Origin: JOPF136 sp035272605
GTDB lineage: Bacteria > Acidobacteriota > Terriglobia > Acidiferrales > UBA7541
Assembly: GCA_035272605.1 (NCBI GenBank)
Contig: DATEQM010000140.1
Location: forward strand, 1 to 22,332
Direction of reading: 5' to 3'
Length of the DNA stretch: 22,332 nt
Position 1 is the first letter of the stretch, and every line of letters starts with the position of its first letter. Position numbers and translations under genes: made by a program. Positions 13,542 to 20,541 of this stretch are shown here, piece by piece. The notes below the pieces were generated by a model, which searched no databases, was not told the DNA's origin, and saw nothing but the letters and a program-made list of their open reading frames with translations.

Positions 13542-14620
13542 GCGCCGACCTCGTCCGCCTGATCGAGCTCGCCGAATCCTTTCCCCGCCAGCGCATTCTC
13601 GTCCTGGCCGATCTGGTGGCCGATGAATTCGTGAGCGGCGAAATCACTCGCGTTTCCCGCGAGGCGCCCGTGCTGATTCTCCGCCATTCGGAGACCCGGC
13701 TGGTGCCCGGCGGCGGCGCCAACGCCGCCAACAATCTCGCCGATCTGGGCGCGCAGGTGCTCCTCACCGGCGTGGTGGGCGACGATGCCTCGGGGCACGC
13801 CCTGCTTGATTATTTGCGGCGGAAGAATATCCCGGTAAGCGGAATCGCGCTCTCCCGCGGTTGGACCACGCCCACCAAAACGCGCTACCTGGCCGGGTTC
13901 ACCCACACCGCCCGCCAGCAGGTGTTGCGCGTGGACCGTGAGCCAGGCGTGCCGCTCCCTCCCGCACTGCGGCTGTTCCTCCGCCGGCACGCGCAGCGGC
14001 TGGCCCGGCGCGCGGACGCGGTCCTGGCCAGCGATTACGGTTTCGGCGCCGTCACTCCTGCCCTGCTGCGCCGCCTGCGCCTTGACGGAAAAAAGCCGGT
14101 CACGCTCGATTCTCGCCACGCCCTGCTCGATTATCGTGGAGCCCGGATCACGGCCGCCACGCCCAACGAGCCGGAGCTCGAGGCCCTGTATCACGCGCGC
14201 ATCGGAGAAGATCGCCGGGCTCTCGAGCGCCTGGGGCGCCGCGCCCTGCGCCATTTGGGCCTGCGCGCGCTCGTTGTTACCCGGGGGAAAGATGGCATGG
14301 CCGTGTTCGAGCCCGGCCGCCGCGTCGAAAACATTCCCGTCTACGGCCCGCCCGAGGCCGTGGATGTCACCGGCGCCGGCGACACGGTGATCGCCGCTTT
14401 CACCCTCGCCCTCGCCGCCGGCGCTTCTTTCTTGGACGCCGCGCGCCTCGCCAACTATGCCGGAGGCATCGTGGTGATGAAACGCGGCACCGCCACCGTC
14501 ACTCAGGTGGAACTCCTGGCCGCGCTCCGCGGCGAAATTACCGGCGAAGCCGTGGCGCCCCTCGGAATTTCCTCCGCGGGCGCACCAGGCAACCCCCGCG
14601 GTTCGCGGCGTTCGCAGTGA
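13538..14620 (+). CDS. hldA: D-glycero-beta-D-manno-heptose 7-phosphate kinase (HldA, RfaE domain I)
   Basis: This is a 360-residue ribokinase/PfkB-family sugar kinase corresponding to domain 1 of E. coli HldE. It begins MSADLVRLIELAESFPRQRI, followed by VLADLVADEFVSGEI, the GGGANAANNLADLG substrate loop, and the second PfkB signature DVTGAGDTVIAAF near residues 275-287, containing the catalytic Asp of GAGD. It phosphorylates heptose 7-phosphate at C1, giving the bisphosphate used by GmhB. The ATG at 13538 overlaps the gmhB stop as ATGA, which fixes the start; the frame is open upstream but not coding. Unlike E. coli, the adenylyltransferase half is a separate downstream gene. The final 25 residues (Gly/Ser/Arg-rich) look like an unconserved tail. 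Confidence 0.92.
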   Translation: MSADLVRLIELAESFPRQRILVLADLVADEFVSGEITRVSREAPVLILRHSETRLVPGGGANAANNLADLGAQVLLTGVVGDDASGHALLDYLRRKNIPVSGIALSRGWTTPTKTRYLAGFTHTARQQVLRVDREPGVPLPPALRLFLRRHAQRLARRADAVLASDYGFGAVTPALLRRLRLDGKKPVTLDSRHALLDYRGARITAATPNEPELEALYHARIGEDRRALERLGRRALRHLGLRALVVTRGKDGMAVFEPGRRVENIPVYGPPEAVDVTGAGDTVIAAFTLALAAGASFLDAARLANYAGGIVVMKRGTATVTQVELLAALRGEITGEAVAPLGISSAGAPGNPRGSRRSQ

Positions 14621-15111
14621 ACTCCCGCGAAAAAATCGTTCCCCTCGACCTCCTCTGCGGGATGCTCGATGCGGCGCGTGCCCGCGGCAAATCCATCGTA
14701 TTGGCCAACGGCATTTTCGATCTGCTGCACGTGGGACACGTCCGTTACCTTGAAGCCGCAAAACGCGAGGGAGATATTCTCGTCGTCGGTATCAATTCCG
14801 ACGCCGGCGCGCGGCAGTTGAAAGGCCCCGGCCGGCCGGTGATGGGCGAACGCGGCCGCGCCGAGCTCGTCGCGGCTCTCGCCGCCGTGGATAGCGTGGT
14901 GATCTTCCCGGAGCTGAACGTCGAGGTCCTGCTCCAGGCCATCCGCCCGAACGTTCATGCCAAGGGCACGGACTATACCGCGGACACGGTTCCCGAACGC
15001 CAGACCGCGGCGCGGCTCGGCATCCGCGTGGCCATCGTGGGCGACCCCAAACGCCATTCCACTTCGGATCTCTTCCGCGCAATTCAAACTCCCGCCCGGC
15101 CGCCCCGATGA
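14617..15111 (+). CDS. hldC: D-beta-D-heptose 1-phosphate adenylyltransferase (HldC, RfaE domain II)
   Basis: This 164-residue cytidylyltransferase-like nucleotidyltransferase matches domain 2 of HldE. NGIFDLLHVGHVRYLEAAK (about residues 31-49) has the HxGH nucleotide-binding motif (His38-His41), and HSTSDLF near the end corresponds to the conserved STS/STT motif. VVGINSDAGARQLKGPGRP lies between. It transfers AMP from ATP to heptose 1-phosphate, giving ADP-D-glycero-D-manno-heptose, the donor precursor for WaaC and WaaF. It starts with GTG at 14617, overlapping the hldA stop as GTGA, and its own stop overlaps waaC as ATGA. The length fits standalone HldC proteins (about 160). The relaxed C-terminus (TPARPPR) probably reflects the overlap. 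Confidence 0.92.
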   Translation: MNSREKIVPLDLLCGMLDAARARGKSIVLANGIFDLLHVGHVRYLEAAKREGDILVVGINSDAGARQLKGPGRPVMGERGRAELVAALAAVDSVVIFPELNVEVLLQAIRPNVHAKGTDYTADTVPERQTAARLGIRVAIVGDPKRHSTSDLFRAIQTPARPPR

Positions 15112-16175
15112 GCGCGTCGCCAATCCCCGATTCCCCGCGCCGCCTGCTGATTGTTCGCCTCGGCTCATTGGGCGACATCGTTCACACCCTGCCCGTTGCC
15201 GCGGCAGTTCGCGCCGCGTTCCCCTCTGCGCATATTGCCTGGCTCGTGGACGGCCGCTGGCGGCCGCTGCTGGAACAGGTGGAGGGACTCGACGCCGTCC
15301 TCTCCGCGCCCCGGAAGTCTTGGATCGGGTTGTGGCAAGGAATCGTCCAGGTGCGCCGCGAACGGTTCGATTGCGTGGTGGACGTCCAGGGTCTCTACAA
15401 ATCCGCCTTCCCGGCCTGGCTTTCCGGGGCGCCCCGGCGCGTGGGATTCGACTGGGCAGCGGCGCGCGAGAGTGCCGCTTCGATCTTCTACAACCTGCGC
15501 GTCTCGCCGCTCCACGGCCATCGCATCGACAAGAATCTCGCACTCGCCGCCGCACTCGGCGTCCGCGCCTCCTTCGCGGGCACGCACGGCGGCGCATTCT
15601 TTCCGTTGCGGGTTCCTCCGGCAGCGGAAGCAAGCGTCCGCGAGATGCTGCGGGCGCGCGGCGTCGGCGAATATTTCATGCTCAGTCCCGGCGGCGGCTG
15701 GCTTTCCAAATGCTGGCCGGCCGAACGTTACGGCGAACTCCACCGCCGCCTCGCGGCCCGTCGGGGATGGCGCGGCGTCATCAGCTACGGCCCCGGAGAA
15801 CGCGCCCTGGCGGAAACCGTCCGGGACTCCGCCGGGACTCCCGAGCCTCTCTTACTCGAGCTGGATTTACCGCAATTGATGGCTGCGCTGCGCGGCGCTC
15901 AATTTTTCGTCGGAGCGGACACGGGCCCGCTCCATCTCTCCGTCGCCCTCGGCACCCCTGTGGTGGGTTTGTACGGTCCCACCGACCCGTTGCAGACGGG
16001 CCCCTATTCGCGCGAAGACGTTGTCATCCGCAATGCCCGCCCGCACGAGACCACCTACCGCCGCGGCTCCTCCTACTCTCCCTCCATGCTCTCCATCACC
16101 GTGGAACAGGTCGAGGAGGGCGTTGCCCGGCGTCTCGCTGCGGCTTCCATCCGGACTGAGGCCGCACGGTCGTGA
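15108..16175 (+). CDS. waaC: Lipopolysaccharide heptosyltransferase I (GT9)
   Basis: This is a 355-residue GT9 glycosyltransferase. The N-terminus RLLIVRLGSLGDIVHTLPVA is the WaaC-type signature. VVDVQGLYKSA corresponds to the QGL-KS motif of heptosyltransferase I, and the donor site shows LSPGGGWLSKCWPAERY and VGADTGPLHLSVALGTPVVG followed by LYGPTDP. The enzyme adds the first heptose to Kdo2-lipid A. Distinction from WaaF rests on the GLYKSA motif and the lack of the C-terminal cysteine cluster found in the upstream GT9 gene. The start ATG overlaps the hldC stop (ATGA) and its stop overlaps the next gene as GTGA. The pair of GT9 genes brackets the heptose-activation genes within one operon. 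Confidence 0.88.
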   Translation: MSASPIPDSPRRLLIVRLGSLGDIVHTLPVAAAVRAAFPSAHIAWLVDGRWRPLLEQVEGLDAVLSAPRKSWIGLWQGIVQVRRERFDCVVDVQGLYKSAFPAWLSGAPRRVGFDWAAARESAASIFYNLRVSPLHGHRIDKNLALAAALGVRASFAGTHGGAFFPLRVPPAAEASVREMLRARGVGEYFMLSPGGGWLSKCWPAERYGELHRRLAARRGWRGVISYGPGERALAETVRDSAGTPEPLLLELDLPQLMAALRGAQFFVGADTGPLHLSVALGTPVVGLYGPTDPLQTGPYSREDVVIRNARPHETTYRRGSSYSPSMLSITVEQVEEGVARRLAAASIRTEAARS

Positions 16176-16741
16176 CTCCCGGGGCCTCGCTCCCTCCGCC
16201 GTGGAGGACGCGCTGGCGCGTGCGCATCGGCTATCCAGTTGGCATCGCCTGCTTCGTGGTGGCACACCCCAGCCCGGTCACGCTCGCCTGCGGCGGAGTG
16301 CTGGCCGGAATCGGCCTGCTGATTCGCGCTGCCGCCGCCGGCCACCTGCGCAAACACGAAGCGCTCGCGACCTCCGGGCCCTACGCCTGGACGCGCAGCC
16401 CGCTTTATTTCGGCAGCCTGTTCCTCGCCGCGGGGTTTTTGTTCGCGGCCGCTTCGTGGATCGCCGCCCTGGTCGCCGTCGTCTATTTCGCGGTGTTCTA
16501 TCCCGGGGTGATGCGGCGCGAAGAGGAAGAACTTCGCGCCGAATACGGCGCCGCGTTCGAAGAGTACGCCCGCCGCGTCCCGCACTTCTGGCCGCGCTCT
16601 CCGCGTGGTCCTGCGGTGGTGGTCCCGCCCGGTGGATTTTCCTGGATGCAGTATCGCCGAAACCGTGAATACCAGGCGCTTCTCGGCGCGCTGGTTGCCT
16701 TCGTGATTCTCGCCGCGAGGATGGTCTGGCCTGCTCGCTAA
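16172..16741 (+). CDS. ICMT/Ste14-like membrane methyltransferase, last gene of the LPS core operon
   Basis: This is a 189-residue integral membrane protein with about five hydrophobic segments (for example YPVGIACFVVAHP, GGVLAGIGLLIRAAAA, LYFGSLFLAAGFLFAAASWI). It has the two landmarks of the isoprenylcysteine carboxyl methyltransferase/phospholipid methyltransferase class: ATSGPYAWTRSPLYFG, and the C-terminal EEEELRAEYGAAFEEYARRV, which together form the S-adenosylmethionine and substrate pocket. The GTG start overlaps the waaC stop as GTGA, so it is translationally coupled to LPS genes. Bacteria lack prenylated CaaX proteins of the eukaryotic kind, so the substrate is probably a lipid or lipid phosphate. 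LmtA of Leptospira, a Ste14-like enzyme, methylates a lipid A phosphate; a similar role here is inference from operon position. The extra C-terminal helix is less usual. Confidence 0.8.
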   Translation: MTPGASLPPPWRTRWRVRIGYPVGIACFVVAHPSPVTLACGGVLAGIGLLIRAAAAGHLRKHEALATSGPYAWTRSPLYFGSLFLAAGFLFAAASWIAALVAVVYFAVFYPGVMRREEEELRAEYGAAFEEYARRVPHFWPRSPRGPAVVVPPGGFSWMQYRRNREYQALLGALVAFVILAARMVWPAR

Positions 16742-16755
16742 AACGTGCGCTTCAG

Positions 16756-16780
16756 ATGGCTGGGGGCAGGCGCCCGCCAT
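16756..16780. terminator. Possible terminator hairpin after the LPS operon
   Basis: ATGGC (16756-16760) pairs with GCCAT (16776-16780), and GGGC (16764-16767) pairs with GCCC (16772-16775), with a 3-nt bulge and a 4-nt loop. It sits 14 nt after the methyltransferase stop, between convergent genes. No T-tract follows, so this is a weak call. Confidence 0.3.
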
Positions 16781-16803
16781 GGCCGTCCGTTCCTCGGCCG
16801 CGA

Positions 16804-17064
16804 TCAGAACTGGCCGTAAACTTCGCGAATCATCCGTTCGAATTTCGGCGCGTAGATCAGATCGAACGTCGGCCCTTTTCCCGGGAACAGTTTCAATGCC
16901 ACCTTCCGTGTGGCCTCTTCGAGCCCCAGCGCCTCTTCCAGTGGCATCCCGCCGTGTGCGATGCAGCTCAATGCCAGGTGCACCGCGATCCGCAGCCGCC
17001 GTATCCGGCGGCTTTCTTCCTCGATCTCTTCCCGAGAGGGAATCCTGGCTCTTTCCGCTTCCAT
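16804..17064 (-). CDS. Small protein of unknown function (86 aa)
   Basis: Not recognised. The 86-residue product begins with a charged helix (ARIPSREEIEEESRRIRRLR), continues with a moderately hydrophobic stretch (IAVHLALSCIAHGGMPLEEA) and ends with FDLIYAPKFERMIREVYGQF. The sequence has normal protein character and predicted helices but no known motif; the single Cys and His are not arranged as a metal site. It is probably cytosolic. Support as a real gene comes from the plausible composition, a consensus -10 box 17 nt upstream, and a tight fit in the gap with no competing frame. The ribosome binding site is weak. It is divergent from the DUF2007-like gene and convergent with the LPS operon. 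Confidence 0.6.
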   Translation of the reverse strand: MEAERARIPSREEIEEESRRIRRLRIAVHLALSCIAHGGMPLEEALGLEEATRKVALKLFPGKGPTFDLIYAPKFERMIREVYGQF

Positions 17065-17080
17065 TCGAACCCGTCTGGAC

Positions 17081-17087
17081 TATTATA
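17081..17087. promoter_or_regulatory. Symmetric -10 core (TATTATA) between divergent small genes
   Basis: TATTATA gives TATAAT on the minus strand (17087-17082), 17 nt before the 86-residue gene's ATG, and TATTAT on the plus strand (17081-17086), before the DUF2007-like gene. No clear -35 boxes are seen. The 48-bp intergenic space forces the two promoters to overlap. Confidence 0.5.
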
Positions 17088-17112
17088 GACCCAGCACCGG
17101 GAGGGACCCCGC

Positions 17113-17409
17113 ATGCCCGACCCCCGCAGTCATGATGCGATCGTGATCGTTCATCGCGCCACCACGTCTACCGAGGCCATGGTGATTCGTGGGCTCCTCG
17201 AAAGTGCGGGGCTCAAAGTGCCCGATTTCTCTCCCGGCGAACCGTTTCCCATGCACACTCTGCCCGGGGGAATGGCGGAGGGCGACATTCTGGTCCTCTC
17301 CTCGCAGGCCGATGATGCTCGCCGCATCATTGCCGATTATCTTTCTTCCGAGGAAGGCGTGGAAATTGAGTCCTCCGACGAGGAGCCGCCCACGCCCGGC
17401 GACGGCTGA
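17113..17409 (+). CDS. DUF2007-like small signalling protein
   Basis: This 98-residue protein has the layout of DUF2007 (putative prokaryotic signal transducing) domains. An opening strand, AIVIVHRATTSTEAMVIRGLLESAGLKV, shows the typical pattern of a protein that compares or moves residues between related chains; a central Gly/Pro loop (FSPGEPFPMHTLPGG) follows, then DILVLSSQADDARRIIADYL. The acidic tail (SSEEGVEIESSDEEPP) is disordered-looking. A GGAGGGA ribosome binding site 6-10 nt upstream of the ATG at 17113 fixes the start. It appears monocistronic and cytosolic. The family has no firmly established biochemical role. Its 3' end is convergent with, and may overlap, the broken DUF4442 gene on the other strand. 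Confidence 0.75.
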   Translation: MPDPRSHDAIVIVHRATTSTEAMVIRGLLESAGLKVPDFSPGEPFPMHTLPGGMAEGDILVLSSQADDARRIIADYLSSEEGVEIESSDEEPPTPGDG

Positions 17410-17858
17410 CGCCGCCGGATGTGGATCACCTTTTCTACGGTCGCGCACACCACTCCGGATCCATCGATGAGGTCCACCGAGTAGCAGCGGTCCACCGAGC
17501 GCTGCCGCTCGAGGGCCGACCGGATCTCGGCAATTTCCTCGTCCGGCAGCGTAAGCCGGGCCAGGAGTTTCGAGCGGCCCGGTTTTTTGAATTCGATGCG
17601 CGCCGCTTTGTCCTACACCACGTAGCGGGGACCGAGGCGGTTGATGAGCATGAGCATGTAGATGGGATCCGCGGCGCCATACATGCTCCCGCCAAAAATT
17701 GTGCCCACGTAGTTGCGCGTCCGCCAGCTCAGCGGAATTTCCAGCCGGACCTCCCGCCAGTCCGGTGCCACGTATTTCAGCCGCCCGCCCGTCCCGCGGT
17801 AGCACCCGTAGAGATAAAACATCCAGCGGCGCAGGCGGCTCGCGATTGCCTCTTTCAT
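17337..17858 (-). pseudogene. DUF4442 (hotdog-fold) gene interrupted by in-frame TAG
   Basis: The frame from the ATG at 17856-17858, preceded by GAGGAG, encodes MKEAIASRLRRWMFYLYGCY and then SWRTRNYVGTIFGGSMYGAADPIYML followed by INRLGPRYVV, clear DUF4442 features (thioesterase-like hotdog fold). It hits TAG at 17615-17613. Past the stop the same frame continues with DKAARIEFKKPGRSKLLARL and LPDEEIAEIRSAL, again family-like, and ends with TAA at 17339-17337. In relatives, as I recall them, this point reads YVVWDKAA, so TAG sits where TGG (Trp) is expected: a one-base change. The first part alone is 81 residues and lacks half the fold. It is the last gene after comEC, 31 nt downstream. The non-conserved tail overlaps the DUF2007-like gene antisense. 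A sequencing or assembly error is a real alternative. Confidence 0.75.
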
Positions 17859-17889
17859 ACGCTCCTCGGCTCGAATCGCCGGATGCAGT

Positions 17890-20541
17890 TCACTGCGTCG
17901 GACGGTCCTCCACGTAGGAGCGCACAGTAATGCTTCTCCCGTCCGTTAGAACCGTCGTCGCCCCATCCCGGCCCGTGCGCAGCAAGCGCGTCCCGCGCCC
18001 TTTGAATTCATCCAGCACCACCTGGTTCGGATGCCCGTAAGGATTTTCCGCCCCCGCGGAGATCACCGCGATCCGCGGCCCCACCGCGCCGAGGAAATCG
18101 GGAGTCGTCGAGGTTTTGCTGCCGTGATGCCCCACTTTCAAGAAATCGGCCTGCAGGGAATCGCCCCGCGCCAGCAGCTCGCGCTCCACCGGACGTTCGA
18201 TATCTCCCACCAGCAGATAGCGGATGCCGCCGAACGCCAGCCGCAATACCAGCGAATCATTGTTCGTGGCTTTCTCCGCCGGCGGCTCCTCGACCGGCCA
18301 GAAAAAAGTCCCCTGCACACCGCCCCAGGTGAACGTGTCGCCCCGTTGTTCGTGAACCATCGGCACGTGGTGCTGCCGCGCTTCGTCTTCCAGCGCGCGG
18401 AATCCCGGCGAGGTGATTTCGCGTCCCAGCCACAACTCGCCCACCTGGAAATCGTCCAGTATCGCGTACAGCCCGTCCAGATGATCCCGATGCCCGTGCG
18501 TCAGCGCCACCACATCCAGCCGCTTCAGGCCGCGCTCCCACAGGTACGGCGCCACTACCTCCTCGCCGACGTCGAATTCCGGCCGCCCGGTCTCCCGCGC
18601 GAGCGGCGCCATCGCACTGCCGCCTCCGTCAATCAACATCGTGCGCCCGTTCGGAAAAGCCACCAGAATCGAGTCGCCCTGGCCCACGTCAATCACCGTC
18701 GCTTCCAGCCGTCCCGGGGCCAACCGTGGCGCAAAGGGATACGTCGCCACGCACAGCAGCATCGCCGCGCACGCCGTGGCGCACCCTACAGTGGCGAGTC
18801 GTAGCCGAGGCCCGCGCGCCGGCCGCTGGCCACCGAGCTGCGGACGCGCGCCGCGCCACAGACATCCACCGAGCAGTGCGAACCCCACAGCGCACCCGGC
18901 GATCAACCAGCCCGGCGGCCCGGGAATCCGGTACGACAGCCGCGGCAGCGCGGCAAACCATCCCACCGAGCCCACCAGCGCACCCACCAGCCCGCCCAGC
19001 AGCAATGCCATCGGCGCGGCCAGCGTCAGCGCCACGCTTCCCAGCGCCAGGCACAGGAATCCCACCGGCACAATCACTCCCGTCAGCGCCACTGCCGGCA
19101 GATTTGCCAGCGGCCCTGCCAACGCCACGCGGTGGAAATACAGCGCCAGCAGAGGCAGCAGCCCTGCCTGAATCGCCACCGAGATGACCGTCAAATCCCA
19201 GAGCGTCAAACCGAACCGCAACGGCCAGGCGAGCATCGCCAGCGCGTGCGGAGCCAGGCGCGGCGGGAGCCGCCACGCGAGCCGGTTTTCCGCCTCCTGC
19301 CGCAGCAGCATGCGGAGCTGGCCGGGGCCCCGCGGGTGAAGCGGGTCGCGCGATTCATCGCTCAGGTGCGCCAGCGCCCTGCGATACGGCGCCGTGGTTC
19401 CCTCCGCGAGAGGAATTCCCAGCGCGCCGATAGCTGCGACCGCGCTGATGGAGAGCTGAAAACTAGGATCGAACAGCGCCGCTGGATTTGCACAGAGAAT
19501 CACTCCGGCCGCGAGCGACACCCCGTTCAACACCGCCAGCCGGCGGAAGAAGAGGCTCGCGCCGAGCACCGCCGCGGCCATCAGCGCGGCGCGCAGAATC
19601 GGCGGGCGCTCCTCCACCACCAGCACGTAGAACGCGAGCACCGCCATCGTCGCGAGCACCGCCGCTTCCGGAGCCAGCCGCAACTTGCGTCCCAACCAGA
19701 ATACAAACGCGGCCAGCGCCGCCACGTGCAGCCCCGCCACTACCAGCACGTGGTACACACCCGTCTGCTGGAATTTTTCCGACACGGGATGCTCCAAAAA
19801 TCCCCGGTCGCCCAGCAGCATCGCACGCAGTACCGCGTCCTTATCCGGAGATTTCGCAAACAGCGCGTCGAGGGTGCCGAGCAGGTGGTTCCGCAGCCGC
19901 GCAAACCGGTCCGGCCAGCGCGGAGGCGGCGAGGCCAGCCGCGTCAGCAGGCTGCCGTCGCGCAGCGAGCCCAGCAGATGAATCCCCTGCCGCTCCAGGC
20001 TCGCGCGTTCGTCGAATGCCCCGGGATTCAGATAATTCCGCGGGACGTGCGCGCGCACCAGCAGCTCTACCCGGTCGCCCGGCTGGACCGGCGGCGGTTC
20101 CACCCACGCGCCCGAAGGGAATTTCTCGAGCGTGGCACGCAGGCCGCCGCTCACCCGCACGGCCCGCCCCGCCGCCTCCACTTCATCCAGATCCACGTCG
20201 TACCGGATTCCAGCAGGAATTCGCGACGGCCCCTGGCGCAGCCGCCCGCGCCACCGCAGCGCCTGGTGGGCATCCAGCCGCCCCGCGCTGATGAGTTTCG
20301 CGGCGTTATCGGCTGAAACATCGCACCGTTGGAGTTCACCCGCGAGCGCGCCCAGCATCACCCACGCCGCGAGACCCGCCGCCCACGCCGCGCGCGGTGC
20401 GCCGCGCCGCAAGAGCAGCAGGCCGGCGAGCAGCGCCGCGGCGACGAGCCCCGCGGATGCTATCGGCGCGAGCGGCGCCGCGCGTTCGATCAGAATTCCG
20501 CAGGCCAGCGCGATGGCCGGCCACAGCGCCGGCAGCCTCAT
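17890..20541 (-). CDS. comEC: ComEC/Rec2 DNA-uptake channel protein
   Basis: This is an 883-residue polytopic inner-membrane protein. The N-terminal part has two to three helices and a DUF4131-type soluble domain (about 70-190). The central competence domain (about 225-520) is strongly hydrophobic with LLGDRGFLEHPVSEKFQQTG and VYHVLVVAGLHVAALA, the best-known ComEC signature. The C-terminal metallo-beta-lactamase-like domain (about 620-875) shows DVGQGDSILVAFP, DGGGSA near 637, LTHGHRDHLDG near 680, GDIERP near 779 and GHHGSKTS near 804. ComEC moves single-stranded DNA into the cytosol during transformation; the C-terminal domain is thought to degrade the other strand. The ATG overlaps the rlmD stop as ATGA. 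The length is on the long side of normal (about 750-880). No other competence genes are in the window. Confidence 0.93.
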   Translation of the reverse strand: MRLPALWPAIALACGILIERAAPLAPIASAGLVAAALLAGLLLLRRGAPRAAWAAGLAAWVMLGALAGELQRCDVSADNAAKLISAGRLDAHQALRWRGRLRQGPSRIPAGIRYDVDLDEVEAAGRAVRVSGGLRATLEKFPSGAWVEPPPVQPGDRVELLVRAHVPRNYLNPGAFDERASLERQGIHLLGSLRDGSLLTRLASPPPRWPDRFARLRNHLLGTLDALFAKSPDKDAVLRAMLLGDRGFLEHPVSEKFQQTGVYHVLVVAGLHVAALAAFVFWLGRKLRLAPEAAVLATMAVLAFYVLVVEERPPILRAALMAAAVLGASLFFRRLAVLNGVSLAAGVILCANPAALFDPSFQLSISAVAAIGALGIPLAEGTTAPYRRALAHLSDESRDPLHPRGPGQLRMLLRQEAENRLAWRLPPRLAPHALAMLAWPLRFGLTLWDLTVISVAIQAGLLPLLALYFHRVALAGPLANLPAVALTGVIVPVGFLCLALGSVALTLAAPMALLLGGLVGALVGSVGWFAALPRLSYRIPGPPGWLIAGCAVGFALLGGCLWRGARPQLGGQRPARGPRLRLATVGCATACAAMLLCVATYPFAPRLAPGRLEATVIDVGQGDSILVAFPNGRTMLIDGGGSAMAPLARETGRPEFDVGEEVVAPYLWERGLKRLDVVALTHGHRDHLDGLYAILDDFQVGELWLGREITSPGFRALEDEARQHHVPMVHEQRGDTFTWGGVQGTFFWPVEEPPAEKATNNDSLVLRLAFGGIRYLLVGDIERPVERELLARGDSLQADFLKVGHHGSKTSTTPDFLGAVGPRIAVISAGAENPYGHPNQVVLDEFKGRGTRLLRTGRDGATTVLTDGRSITVRSYVEDRPTQ

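Noticed and set aside
17421..17930. A 169-codon plus-strand frame opposite the DUF4442 and comEC ends
   Set aside because: His/Arg/Pro-rich shadow translation with no motif; the minus strand shows DUF4442 sequence on both sides of the TAG.
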